This document shows positions 36,593-44,324 of a stretch of DNA of 64,000 nt, one piece after another. The DNA lies in assembly GCA_938085105.1 (NCBI GenBank), contig CALKGK010000043.1:18949-82948 (forward strand), read 5' to 3'. Both the position numbers and the translations under genes were made by a program. A model generated the notes under the pieces. The model made no database searches, was not told the DNA's origin, and worked only from the letters and a program-made list of their open reading frames with translations. How positions within the stretch are numbered: the first letter of the stretch is position 1; each line of letters opens with the position of its first letter. The stretch comes from an uncultured Flavobacteriales bacterium. Its GTDB lineage: Bacteria > Bacteroidota > Bacteroidia > Flavobacteriales_D > Sanyastnellaceae.

Positions 36593-38080
36593 TTATTTTC
36601 CGAGGTGTTTTTGAAAGAAGGCAAAAGATTTATGCGCTACATCTCTACCCAGTCGTAGTCCGGCAACATTGTCTGCCTGAATGTGATACCCTCCCAATAC
36701 ACGGGAGAATCCGGCCATTTCTGCAGTTTCAGTAAAGGTGGGAAAAACAATTTTCACCGTATCTCCTAAACTTTCGGGATGGGTCAATGCGCCTGCCACA
36801 AGTTCTACTTCAGCTCCAAATTCTTCACTTCCCGTAAAAAGTTTCAAGGCTTCAGCACAAGCCCCGCTCACACAACTGTGTCCGGAAACATAGCTCGGGA
36901 AAGGTGGACAAAGAAAAGCGGCCGGTGAATAAGGGCGCCATTCTTCCCCCAAAATGGTGGTCATGCCCGCTTCCGGACCCGCCCAAGCTTGAATGCTGTC
37001 ACCCTCGAATTGAGCGTGAACCAAAGCGTAGGGTCGGGCAAAATCATAGTACATTTTTGAATCCCACGAAGCGATAAAAGCATCCATGGCCGTGACTTGA
37101 TTGAGGAAATACATCTTCACATCCTCATCCAAACTGTTTTGATCTCTTCGGGAAACCTCTTGGGCAAACAAAAGCCAGTGACCGGCCTGTTGTACCGATT
37201 TCGGTCCGTCTCGCATGAACTCTACCAAAGCTTTCTGCATATCGGTGAGCCCTGCTTGCAGTTCAACCACTTCTTCAACCTCTCGGATCAACTGAGGAGA
37301 GTCCAAACTTGGTGGCGGACCCGGTCGAAACTCGCTTGCAGAATCCAAGCTGATGGGCTTCACCTGCGGCCAAAATGGCGTGAGACATCCCGGAGCAAAA
37401 CGCTCACCTTCAAGGGTTTCGAAGTACTTGGGTTGCCAACGTTCTAAATCGGTAAGTTGATCTGCGTCGTTCACGGGGAAATAGCCCGAATAATCAAAAT
37501 AGGGCATCCCATTGCTTCCGGGAGCCTCTGCGTATTGATTTGCACCGTCATTCTTTCGAGCTTCGATGACCGCCCGTGCTGCCAAATACCCAATACCTTC
37601 AGGAGTGTTGGGATCTAAACTGATCAGAGAAGGATCCAAACCAAATTGATTCATCTGTTCTTTGAAGTACGTAGAGTCGGCGTAATAGTATTCTTTCAAT
37701 GTGTGAAAGGCCGCATAAGAGATGGCGATGGCCTTGTTTTCTTCTGTGCGTTGTAATGCTTCTTGACGCTCGATTTCAGTGAGGTAAACCGGGATTGCGC
37801 TTTCGTCGTATCGGCTCCAAGCATCAAAAACTGCCGTAAAAATCAAACCCAAGTAGCGCGAGGTAATCGTTGGTCGGGGAGAGTTCCTCTCCGTATCTCT
37901 CGCGGTCGCCTCCAAGGCAATTTCGCCAATAGCATAAGCCCTGTTGCCTTCCCAAGTGTTCGCCTCAACACTCTTCTGAACAGGTTCTTCTTTATTTTGT
38001 GACTTCTCTCCACAAGCGATGAAAGAGAATGCCAATAGTAGAAGCACGAAAGTGCTCCACCGACTTGAATTGATATTCAT
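36593..38080 (-). CDS. Vanadium haloperoxidase/PAP2-family lipoprotein
   Basis: A 495-residue protein with a lipoprotein signal (LLLLAFSFIAC). The C-terminal third holds the vanadate/phosphate pocket: PPFPSYVSGHSCVSGACAEAL and RVLGGYHIQADN (catalytic His), as in vanadium-dependent haloperoxidases and related PAP2 phosphatases. The first arm (usually K/R before the PSYxSGHS) is not clear-cut by eye, so haloperoxidase and phosphatase activity cannot be separated. A box CAAATTTG ends four bases before the ATG, like the leaderless set but with C for T. Confidence 0.85.
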   Translation of the reverse strand: MNINSSRWSTFVLLLLAFSFIACGEKSQNKEEPVQKSVEANTWEGNRAYAIGEIALEATARDTERNSPRPTITSRYLGLIFTAVFDAWSRYDESAIPVYLTEIERQEALQRTEENKAIAISYAAFHTLKEYYYADSTYFKEQMNQFGLDPSLISLDPNTPEGIGYLAARAVIEARKNDGANQYAEAPGSNGMPYFDYSGYFPVNDADQLTDLERWQPKYFETLEGERFAPGCLTPFWPQVKPISLDSASEFRPGPPPSLDSPQLIREVEEVVELQAGLTDMQKALVEFMRDGPKSVQQAGHWLLFAQEVSRRDQNSLDEDVKMYFLNQVTAMDAFIASWDSKMYYDFARPYALVHAQFEGDSIQAWAGPEAGMTTILGEEWRPYSPAAFLCPPFPSYVSGHSCVSGACAEALKLFTGSEEFGAEVELVAGALTHPESLGDTVKIVFPTFTETAEMAGFSRVLGGYHIQADNVAGLRLGRDVAHKSFAFFQKHLGK

Positions 38081-38140
38081 AGAACAAATTTGTGCACGAG
38101 TTTATGAAATACTACTAGGATAATCATCTAAATCATGAAC

Positions 38141-39730
38141 TCAAGGCGCAATAAAGATTTGTTCTGTATTAAAGAATACGTGATCGAGTGATAGTGTGAG
38201 GAAGTAAGTTCCCTGCGCTGGCACATTGGAAAAGCGAAGGTATTCTTGGTTTTCTCCAGCCACTCCACCCAGTTTTCCTTCTTGGATGAGCTCGCCGCGA
38301 ACGTTGGTGAGAAAGTACCTCACATCTCTTTCCAGTTCCAATTGATAATCGAGGGCGATCCGCTGTGAATCCGGCTCGTAGCGGGCCTTAAAAGTGAAGT
38401 CGTTTTGACCCGGAACTGCAACCACTCCAACACTACCGCTTCGCACCAAACGCACCTCGTAAACACTGTTGTCTGCGCTTGTAACCCCAGTATTATTGAA
38501 CGAGAAAGCATGGGCTTCTTCACTTTGGATTCCACCAACAATGTGACCAATGAAAAGCGTATCGGCTGAATTTTCATCAAACACAAGCACATCATTTTCC
38601 AAAAGTGATGCTTGTTCTAAAGGGATGAACTCCGCACTGGACCCTTTCAGGTTGGGCATGGATGTGGACATCACGAATTCTTCCAAGATGCCGTCTTCGC
38701 GTCGTTCCAAACGAGAGATGGTGTTAACGAAAGGCACCAAATCGTCTTGCATGAGCACTCCGTTTTGATAAAAATACTGACTCATTCCGCCAAAAAACAA
38801 ATGGTGCATGCTGTTGTCGTCTTCATTCAAGAAAGATGCATGAGCACTGTGGTAATTGCTGAGGTATTGATTGAAGCCGGTTTCAGGTGTTACCCCTTCA
38901 TCATCAATAAAAACAGGATATAAATAAGGAAGGTCTGCGTTGGTTTGGAATACTCCAGAAGAAATCATCAGACCAAAATCACCGTTGGCTTTCACTTCAG
39001 GCATCAGGTTGTAATCTCTTCGGTGCAAGTGCACGGCATCACTAATGCTCGATTCAAAAGTCACTTCCAAAGGGTCAAAACTGATTTGAAAGCGTCTAAT
39101 TTCATTGCTGTAAGTTTGGGTGTAGGTGGGCATTCCCATGGGGTTGTAACGACCATCGAAACGGTGTCCGCCAACCAAATAAAACATCCCATTAAGAACA
39201 TTCAATTGAGCGCCAGTAATCGCAAATTCGTCGTTTTCTTCTTGTTGAAAAGGAGCCTCAGTTAAAGCATTTTGCATCACTTCATCAATCAAACTGGGAA
39301 CGTGCACCGCCGTGAGGTAGGGAAAAGTGATGTGATCCTGCACCGTTTCTGAATAGGCATAACCACCAATTAAAACAAGGTGGTCGCCTTCTTGATGAAA
39401 ATTCATGTTGCTGCTTCTCAACTGTTCTTTGAGAACATCTGGAAGTTGATCGATGCTGGCAGACCAAACATTTTCGCCCTCGAAATCGACCACAAAAATA
39501 GCGTCATTGTTATCGGAAGAAGGAAAAGCATTGAAGGGTTGTCGAGCATGCAGTCCGTCCGTCCGTCCTCCCAAAATTACCCAATACCCTTCATGTTGGG
39601 CATAAGCATAGGAGTGAATTCCTGGAAGGCCAGGGAGTTCTTTGGGGGTGAGTTGAACTTCGTAGGGGAAGGAAATTTGTGCAGTGGTAGACAATGACCA
39701 CAGCATCATCAAAAAAAGCAATCGTTTCAT
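38141..39730 (-). CDS. Secreted Kelch-like repeat protein of unknown function
   Basis: A 529-residue exported protein: signal peptide (MKRLLFLMMLWSLSTTAQ), then repeats of GGYAY, GGHRFDGRY, GGMSQYF and GGIQ that resemble a Kelch propeller. The last ~80 residues (LELERDVRYFLTNVRGEL... ending FNTEQIFIAP) look like a type IX sorting tail, although the canonical YPNP motif is absent. Function not recognised. A CRP-type palindrome lies about 53 bases upstream of its start. Confidence 0.75.
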   Translation of the reverse strand: MKRLLFLMMLWSLSTTAQISFPYEVQLTPKELPGLPGIHSYAYAQHEGYWVILGGRTDGLHARQPFNAFPSSDNNDAIFVVDFEGENVWSASIDQLPDVLKEQLRSSNMNFHQEGDHLVLIGGYAYSETVQDHITFPYLTAVHVPSLIDEVMQNALTEAPFQQEENDEFAITGAQLNVLNGMFYLVGGHRFDGRYNPMGMPTYTQTYSNEIRRFQISFDPLEVTFESSISDAVHLHRRDYNLMPEVKANGDFGLMISSGVFQTNADLPYLYPVFIDDEGVTPETGFNQYLSNYHSAHASFLNEDDNSMHHLFFGGMSQYFYQNGVLMQDDLVPFVNTISRLERREDGILEEFVMSTSMPNLKGSSAEFIPLEQASLLENDVLVFDENSADTLFIGHIVGGIQSEEAHAFSFNNTGVTSADNSVYEVRLVRSGSVGVVAVPGQNDFTFKARYEPDSQRIALDYQLELERDVRYFLTNVRGELIQEGKLGGVAGENQEYLRFSNVPAQGTYFLTLSLDHVFFNTEQIFIAP

Positions 39731-39782
39731 AGCGTAGGTGTTATTCTAGCTGACAATATTAAACACCTTTGTTGTCTTAGAA

Positions 39783-39798
39783 TGTGACTTAAATCACA
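39783..39798. promoter_or_regulatory. CRP/FNR-type palindrome
   Basis: TGTGA-CTTAAA-TCACA has both half-sites of the classic CRP box with the correct six-base centre. It lies between the secreted protein gene (start 39730) and arsR (start 39895), at a plausible distance to activate either. The window encodes one Crp-family protein (60697-61287), whose recognition sequence is unknown. Confidence 0.55.
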
Positions 39799-39872
39799 TT
39801 TCCGGAAAAATTCCGATGAAAAACACAATTAACATGAATTTCACCCTGAATTTACCTCCCCCCGATTTTATT

Positions 39873-39888
39873 ATCGTAATATTGCAAT
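39873..39888. promoter_or_regulatory. ArsR operator candidate
   Basis: ATCGTAATATTGCAAT is a near-palindrome centred on AATATT, six bases before the arsR ATG. It resembles known ArsR/SmtB-family operators with ATCG...CGAT-like arms. Confidence 0.65.
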
Positions 39889-39894
39889 GAAGCT

Positions 39895-40224
39895 ATGGGG
39901 ACAACAAAAACAGATCTTTTTACGGCAGAGCAAAACGCCTTGGCCCGACTTGCGAAAGCACTCGGTCATCCAGCGCGCATCGCCATTTTGCAGCACCTTT
40001 TGAACGCGAAGGCCTGCATTAACTCTGATCTCGTGCAGGAAACCGGACTAGCGCAAGCCACCGTTTCTCAGCACTTGAGGGAGCTCAAAGACCTTGGCTT
40101 AATTCAAGGAAACATTGAAGGGAGCTCGATGAATTACTGCATCAATCCTGAAGCATGGAAAGCCAGTGCTGACCAGTTCAAAGATCTTTTTGTTCACCTC
40201 CCTTCGGATCAACCATGTTGTTAA
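39895..40224 (+). CDS. arsR: ArsR-family arsenic-responsive repressor
   Basis: A 109-residue winged-helix repressor. The recognition region reads CINSDLVQETGLAQATVSQHLRELKDLGLI. It lacks the classic ELCVCDL motif of plasmid ArsR (a single C follows the AK), but ends in PSDQPCC, so a C-terminal Cys pair could be the As(III) site. It opens the operon with DUF6428, an ArsC-like gene and an ACR3 pump. Confidence 0.9.
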   Translation: MGTTKTDLFTAEQNALARLAKALGHPARIAILQHLLNAKACINSDLVQETGLAQATVSQHLRELKDLGLIQGNIEGSSMNYCINPEAWKASADQFKDLFVHLPSDQPCC

Positions 40225-40234
40225 AACGAATATT

Positions 40235-40717
40235 ATGAAACTGAGCACCCTCAAGAATTATCTGGTTCAAATGGAACAACTCCAGTTTGACCTCCCCAAC
40301 AACACCAGCATTCCAGCACACTTCCACATCACCGAAGTGGGCAAGGTGGACAAAACCTTCATCGATTGTGGAGGAACGCTTCGCAGTGAGCTGAAAATTG
40401 GGTTGCAATTGTGGTACAGTGTTGACACCGATCACCGTTTGTCTGCTCAAAAATTGCTTTCCATTTTGAATATGGCTGAAGATCAACTTGACCTTCCCAA
40501 TGCAGAAATCGAGGTGGAATATCAAGCAGAAAGCATTGGGAAATACGGACTCGGTTTCGTTGAAGATGAAAACGGTGCACGATTCAAACTTCTGAACACC
40601 CAAACGACTTGTCTTGCAGAAGACCAATGCAGTATCACCGAAGCCAAAGAGCAGGTGACTTTCCAAACCATGGGCACCTCCAGCAACACTTGTGCTCCAG
40701 GCTCTGGATGCTGTTAA
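40235..40717 (+). CDS. DUF6428 family protein in arsenic operon
   Basis: A 160-residue protein matching the DUF6428 family (HFHITEVGKVDKTFIDCGGT, FQ/LQLW, IEVEYQAESIGKYGL, TQTTCLA), which is commonly encoded between arsR and arsC in Bacteroidota. Function not established. It carries several cysteines and ends in NTCAPGSGCC, again a Cys-Cys tail, which suggests metalloid binding. Only ten bases separate it from arsR. Confidence 0.85.
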   Translation: MKLSTLKNYLVQMEQLQFDLPNNTSIPAHFHITEVGKVDKTFIDCGGTLRSELKIGLQLWYSVDTDHRLSAQKLLSILNMAEDQLDLPNAEIEVEYQAESIGKYGLGFVEDENGARFKLLNTQTTCLAEDQCSITEAKEQVTFQTMGTSSNTCAPGSGCC

Positions 40718-40729
40718 TGACTCCCTGAA

Positions 40730-41335
40730 ATGAATAACTTGATTCCTTTGATACAGGAAGAAGCATTGAGCGCAGAACGTCGTGAACGCCTTCTTCCTTT
40801 GGTGGACTATTTGCGCCAGAAAAGCAGCGAGAATGCTCCCATTCAATTGAATTTCATCTGCACGCACAACTCGAGAAGGAGTCAGTTTGCGCAATTTTGG
40901 AGTGCGGTATGGGCCAATCATTTTGGCATTGCAGTGAACAGTTTTTCCGGCGGAACGGAAGCTACTGCGGTCTATTCTGACGTACTGAACAGCTTGGAGC
41001 GTTTTGGCTTTAAGGTGAACAGATCATCAGGCAGTAATCCAAAACACATGGTGCACCTTTCGAACTCAAATTCGATCGAGCTTTTTTCAAAGGTGTTTGA
41101 CGATCCCAGCAATCCAACACAGGATTTTGCCGCGGTCATGACCTGTGCAGATGCCGACGAAAACTGTCCGTTCATCCCCGGATGTGAGGCGCGGATCGCC
41201 CTCAACTATTCCGATCCAAAAGCATTTGATAACACCCCCATTCAATCCAGCATGTATGATGCCCGATCTTGGCAAATCGCCACGGAATTGTACCATGTTT
41301 ATCAAACCCTTCAAAACGAACACCATGTCGGATAA
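40730..41335 (+). CDS. ArsC-like low-molecular-weight phosphatase
   Basis: A 201-residue protein of the LMW tyrosine phosphatase/thioredoxin-linked arsenate reductase fold. The P-loop is present (FICTHNSRRSQFAQ, C-x5-R-S), and further conserved Cys occur in MTCADADENCPFIPGCEAR. The Cys pair expected in the classic ArsC resolving loop is not obvious, so it may use the DENCPF...GC cysteines. It is expected to reduce arsenate to arsenite for the ACR3 pump. Eleven bases overlap with the downstream gene. Confidence 0.85.
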   Translation: MNNLIPLIQEEALSAERRERLLPLVDYLRQKSSENAPIQLNFICTHNSRRSQFAQFWSAVWANHFGIAVNSFSGGTEATAVYSDVLNSLERFGFKVNRSSGSNPKHMVHLSNSNSIELFSKVFDDPSNPTQDFAAVMTCADADENCPFIPGCEARIALNYSDPKAFDNTPIQSSMYDARSWQIATELYHVYQTLQNEHHVG

Positions 41336-42389
41336 AGACCAAACACAAAGCATCGGATTTTTTGAAAAGTACCTCACACTTTGGGTACTCTTATGCATTG
41401 GCGTAGGCATTGCCTTGGGTTCTTCTTTGGGCGATGACATCAAAGTGCTCAGCGATTGGAACATTGGAACCGTGAACCTGCCCGTAGCCATCTTGGTGTG
41501 GTTGATGATTTATCCCATGATGGTACAAATCGACTTCTCCTCCCTCAAGTACGTTTCTCGAAATTGGAAAGGCCTTGCCCTTACCGTAGCGGTGAATTGG
41601 TTGATCAAACCCTTCACCATGGCCCTGTTTGCTGCCCTGTTTTTTTACGGCATTTACAAGTCCATAATCAGTCCTGAAGACGCCGAGCACTACCTTGCCG
41701 GAGCCATTCTCCTTGGAGCCGCGCCGTGCACCGCCATGGTTTTTGTGTGGTCTTACTTAACGAAGGGCGACGCCAATTATACCTTGGTTCAAGTATCGGT
41801 AAACGACCTCATTCTGCTCATCGCCTTTGTGCCCATCGTGGGCTTTCTCTTTTCCGTGTTTGGAATTGACTTTGTGAATGAAGCTGGCGAAAGCATCGGC
41901 ATCCCCTATAAAACACTCCTTACCTCCGTGATTGTCTTTGTGGTGATTCCCTTGTTCACAGGCTACCTTTCGAACCGCTTCCTCATCCGCACGAAAGGAC
42001 AAGCTTGGTTTGAGAACGTCTTTTTGAAGCGATTAAAGCCCATTTCCATATTCGCCCTGCTCTCTACCCTCGTGTTGATTTTTGCTTTTCAGGGTGAAAC
42101 GATCTTGGCTAATCCACTTGCGATTGTGCTGATCTCCATCCCCTTGGCGCTTCAAACTTATTTTATCTTTTTCGTTTCGTGGTTTGCTGGAAGATGGATG
42201 AAACTCCCACATCAAATCTGCGCACCTGCCGCCATGATTGGAGCCAGCAATTTCTTTGAACTTGCGGTTGCCGTGGCTATTGCCCTTTTCGGACTCAATT
42301 CTGGAGCTTCTCTAGCCACCGTTGTTGGGGTGTTGATTGAAGTTCCCGTGATGTTGTCTTTGGTGAGTTTGGCGAATCGTTGGCGCTGA
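41325..42389 (+). CDS. arsB: ACR3-family arsenite efflux permease
   Basis: A 354-residue membrane permease with ten helices that exports As(III). Characteristic segments are LVWLMIYPMMVQIDF near residue 55, the conserved Cys in GAAPCTAMVFVWSY and the C-terminal GASNFFELAVAVAI. ATG 41325 was chosen, within the arsC-like gene end; an alternative ATG at 41295 is less likely. The gene lies last in the arsR-DUF6428-arsC operon. Confidence 0.93.
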   Translation: MSDKDQTQSIGFFEKYLTLWVLLCIGVGIALGSSLGDDIKVLSDWNIGTVNLPVAILVWLMIYPMMVQIDFSSLKYVSRNWKGLALTVAVNWLIKPFTMALFAALFFYGIYKSIISPEDAEHYLAGAILLGAAPCTAMVFVWSYLTKGDANYTLVQVSVNDLILLIAFVPIVGFLFSVFGIDFVNEAGESIGIPYKTLLTSVIVFVVIPLFTGYLSNRFLIRTKGQAWFENVFLKRLKPISIFALLSTLVLIFAFQGETILANPLAIVLISIPLALQTYFIFFVSWFAGRWMKLPHQICAPAAMIGASNFFELAVAVAIALFGLNSGASLATVVGVLIEVPVMLSLVSLANRWR

Positions 42390-42402
42390 GTTGGGATTAT
42401 AG

Positions 42403-42419
42403 GGTGAAGTAGCTTCACC
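42403..42419 (+). terminator. Hairpin after the arsenite permease gene
   Basis: GGTGAAG pairs with CTTCACC around a three-base loop, but no T run follows, so it is a weak terminator or an mRNA 3' end. Confidence 0.4.
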
Positions 42420-42518
42420 TCAAAAACTAATGATTTTTATTCACCCTCGACAAAACCTCCTGCGTTTTGTTTTTATTCAATAACTTAAGGGATTGATAAT
42501 GGTCTCAATCTGAATCAC

Positions 42519-42788
42519 ATGAAAAAAATCATTTCCCTTAGCTCTTTCGTCTTTTTGTTATCACTCGGATTCATTTCTTGTTCGAAGAATGAGGACAAAC
42601 CAAGCCAGGTTCAAAACACCATCCAAGAAGACTCGAACCCCTCCAGCTTTTCGTACAGCATTCCTAAAGACATGCTTGAACAAGAGTTACTGTCTTTGAT
42701 GGAAGCCAAAGAAGAAGGCGAAAGTAAGTACCAAAAAGCCAGCATTCAGGCCTTGGGTGATCATTATGAGATTACGATTTCTGAATAA
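42519..42788 (+). CDS. Small lipoprotein of unknown function
   Basis: An 89-residue lipoprotein with lipobox LGFISC and a Ser/Lys-rich linker. The mature part has about 65 residues, Glu-rich with a QALGDHYEITISE tail. No family recognised. It starts 129 bases after the arsenite permease gene and may be independent. Confidence 0.65.
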   Translation: MKKIISLSSFVFLLSLGFISCSKNEDKPSQVQNTIQEDSNPSSFSYSIPKDMLEQELLSLMEAKEEGESKYQKASIQALGDHYEITISE

Positions 42789-42837
42789 GCTGTGTTCCAT
42801 TCATCTGAAGTCAGGATTTCCTATGGAGAAGTCTTAC

Positions 42838-42894
42838 TGCTTCGAACCCGCGATCCTCCTGATGAAAAATCGGGATGCACTATCCAGCTGAGCA
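42838..42894 (-). pseudogene. Decayed tRNA remnant
   Basis: On the minus strand this stretch keeps a tRNA D-arm (GCTCAGCTGGATAGTGC), an anticodon-like hairpin with a TTTTTCA loop (stem CCCGA/TCAGG, one mismatch) and the GCGGGTTCGAA of a T-arm. The T-stem 3' strand and the acceptor stem are destroyed. The loop would fit tRNA-Lys(TTT) or -Glu(TTC). It lies directly downstream of the intact tRNA-Arg and shares a 14-base D-arm identity with it. Confidence 0.6.
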
Positions 42895-42904
42895 AATTGT
42901 TGGA

Positions 42905-42935
42905 CAAAAAAAAGAGGCCTCGTATTGAGACCTCC
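42905..42935 (-). terminator. Terminator of tRNA-Arg
   Basis: GAGGTCTC pairs with GAGGCCTC-type sequence around AATAC on the minus strand, followed by eight Ts. Confidence 0.8.
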
Positions 42936-42940
42936 TTGAG

Positions 42941-43014
42941 TGATCGCGCCAGGATTCGAACCTGGGACCGTCTGCTTAGAAGGCAGATGCTCTATCCAGC
43001 TGAGCTACGCGACC
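42941..43014 (-). tRNA. tRNA-Arg (anticodon TCT)
   Basis: A complete 74-base cloverleaf: acceptor GGTCGCG/CGCGATC (with one G-T pair), D-arm GCTC/GAGC, anticodon stem TCTGC/GCAGA enclosing CTTCTAA with TCT, and T-arm CCAGG-TTCGAAT-CCTGG, discriminator A. CCA is not encoded. Confidence 0.95.
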
Positions 43015-43031
43015 AAATTAAATTTGGAGTG

Positions 43032-43039
43032 CAAAAATA
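43032..43039 (-). promoter_or_regulatory. -7 element of tRNA-Arg
   Basis: TATTTTTG matches TAnnTTTG exactly and lies 17 bases upstream of the tRNA 5' end. Confidence 0.7.
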
Positions 43040-43195
43040 CAAATTCGTGCTAATTTGCCTAAGTAATTCTCACAAATCAATCGCTCAACTCGAAAAATCA
43101 CCCTTTCCTCGAGGATAATCTATACTCTAAGCCTTTGGAAAAGAAAGTCTTTGCTCAAAGTGAAAAAAAGATTTCGTAGCTTAAATCTGATTAAC

Positions 43196-43203
43196 TACTT
43201 TTG
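43196..43203 (+). promoter_or_regulatory. -7 element of tRNA-Ser
   Basis: TACTTTTG is an exact consensus match 19 bases before the tRNA. A TTTC about 20 bases further upstream could be the -33 box. Confidence 0.7.
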
Positions 43204-43222
43204 TCGTCCACAAAATCACAGA

Positions 43223-43305
43223 GGAGAGGTGGCAGAGTGGTAATGCAGCAGCCTGCTAAGCTGTGCACCGTTTAGGTGTCCTGGGTTCGAATCCCAGTCT
43301 CTCCG
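43223..43305 (+). tRNA. tRNA-Ser (anticodon GCT)
   Basis: An 83-base class II tRNA: acceptor GGAGAGG/TCTCTCC, anticodon loop CTGCTAA with GCT, a variable arm (GTGCACCGTTTAGGTGT region) and T-arm CTGGG-TTCGAAT-CCCAG, discriminator G. Confidence 0.95.
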
Positions 43306-43311
43306 CTCCTT

Positions 43312-43348
43312 AAAAAGTCCTTTTGCATTTGCAGAAGGGCTTTTTGTT
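43312..43348 (+). terminator. Terminator of tRNA-Ser
   Basis: AAAAAGTCCTT pairs with AAGGGCTTTTT over an inner TGC/GCA pairing, followed by GTTT. Confidence 0.8.
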
Positions 43349-43432
43349 TGGTGGAAACACTTTAAAATCAGGACTTAAGAGAAAAAGGGTGAATTTTTCT
43401 TCTGAAACACGTTCAATTTAAATCAAAACCAC

Positions 43433-43440
43433 TAAATTTG
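43433..43440 (+). promoter_or_regulatory. -7 element of tRNA-Pro
   Basis: TAAATTTG is an exact consensus match, 39 bases before the mature 5' end, implying a 5' leader of about 33 bases. Confidence 0.65.
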
Positions 43441-43479
43441 CCGTCCAATTCAGAACAAGGAAACTTGTTTTGATAATGG

Positions 43480-43554
43480 CGGGGCGTAGCGCAGTCCGGT
43501 TAGCGCACCTGGTTTGGGACCAGGGGGTCGCAGGTTCGAATCCTGCCGCCCCGA
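43480..43554 (+). tRNA. tRNA-Pro (anticodon TGG)
   Basis: A 75-base tRNA: acceptor CGGGGCG/CGCCCCG, anticodon stem CCTGG/CCAGG around TTTGGGA with TGG, T-arm GCAGG-TTCGAAT-CCTGC, discriminator A. Confidence 0.95.
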
Positions 43555-43560
43555 CGAAAC

Positions 43561-43600
43561 AAAAAAAGCTGATTCATTGAGAGTCAGCTTTTTTTGTTTT
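43561..43600 (+). terminator. Terminator of tRNA-Pro
   Basis: AAAAAAAGCTGA pairs with TCAGCTTTTTTT, with a long T run after the stem. Confidence 0.85.
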
Positions 43601-43873
43601 TAAACCTTTTCATTATTCGCGGTGGGGTGCATTGCGCTGAGCCCATCCCTTCTTTGGAAAATGAAACCTAAGACTTGAACTTCAAAACGTTCTAAGCAGG
43701 ATCTCTGCCACAGCGGTCACTCCAAGAGACATCATACCGATGTAGTGACTGTTTTCTGCTCATTATCATAGACTCATAACTAAAAAAAGCTCTTCAAAGC
43801 TTGAATACTCCCCACCACACCCTCTCTTTATTATTGTAGGATGGCGACTTACACATATGTATCCGAGAAAAAC
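43601..43873. other. Intergenic stretch with nested hairpin before sensor cluster
   Basis: No ORF of note. At 43716-43749 a bulged stem of eleven pairs is present: GTCACT (43716-43721) with AGTGAC (43744-43749), and ACATC with GATGT around ATACC, with a seven-base bulge between the arms. It lies about 155 bases upstream of the receiver gene and could be an RNA structure or protein site. Confidence 0.45.
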
Positions 43874-43881
43874 TATCTTTG
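43874..43881 (+). promoter_or_regulatory. -7 element of the sensor cluster
   Basis: TATCTTTG is an exact match, ending 23 bases before the GTG start at 43905. It likely drives all four genes of the cluster. Confidence 0.65.
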
Positions 43882-43904
43882 CTTTACCTAACTAATTTTA
43901 TACT

Positions 43905-44324
43905 GTGCAAGTAGTCTATTGTATTGATGATAACGAGATGATCGTAAAGATGCTCTCTTATCAATTGGAGAAATTTTTCGACCCGACATGTTTTGTCGTA
44001 GAAGGGCATTCCTGTCCTTTGAAGGCCATTGAATCTATCAGAAAAAATTATTCAGACGGCTTCCCGCCCATTGTTTGCATCGTTGATTTTCAAATGCCAA
44101 ACATGAATGGTGATGAATTCATCAAAGTCATTCGTTCCGAGTTCCCAATGAGTAAAGCATTGATGTTATCTGGTGAATCCAATGCCTTCGCTGTTTCTGA
44201 TTTAGTAGAAGAAAATTTGCTTGATCACTACATGAGTAAGCCTTGGGATGAAAGAGACCTTTTTACAAAAGTCAAAAGTTGTTTACCTCTTAATTTACAA
44301 ATGAAGACCAATGACCCTAGCTAG
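43905..44324 (+). CDS. Stand-alone receiver-domain response regulator
   Basis: A 139-residue receiver with no output domain. The acidic pair D8-D9, phospho-acceptor Asp in CIVDFQMPNMNG (about 61), the S of MLSGES and the Lys of MSKPWDE are all present; the KPW motif is typical of receivers paired with large sensor kinases. It starts with GTG. It overlaps the porin gene by 14 bases and is first in a four-gene cluster whose last gene encodes a histidine kinase, its likely phosphodonor. Confidence 0.9.
   Translation: MQVVYCIDDNEMIVKMLSYQLEKFFDPTCFVVEGHSCPLKAIESIRKNYSDGFPPIVCIVDFQMPNMNGDEFIKVIRSEFPMSKALMLSGESNAFAVSDLVEENLLDHYMSKPWDERDLFTKVKSCLPLNLQMKTNDPS

Noticed and set aside
40178..40921. 247-codon minus-strand frame antisense to the arsenic genes
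   Set aside because: It opposes three well-supported genes in an operon; composition looks like a shadow frame.
42792..43118. 108-codon plus-strand frame
   Set aside because: It runs through the intact tRNA-Arg and the decayed tRNA, so it cannot be a real gene.
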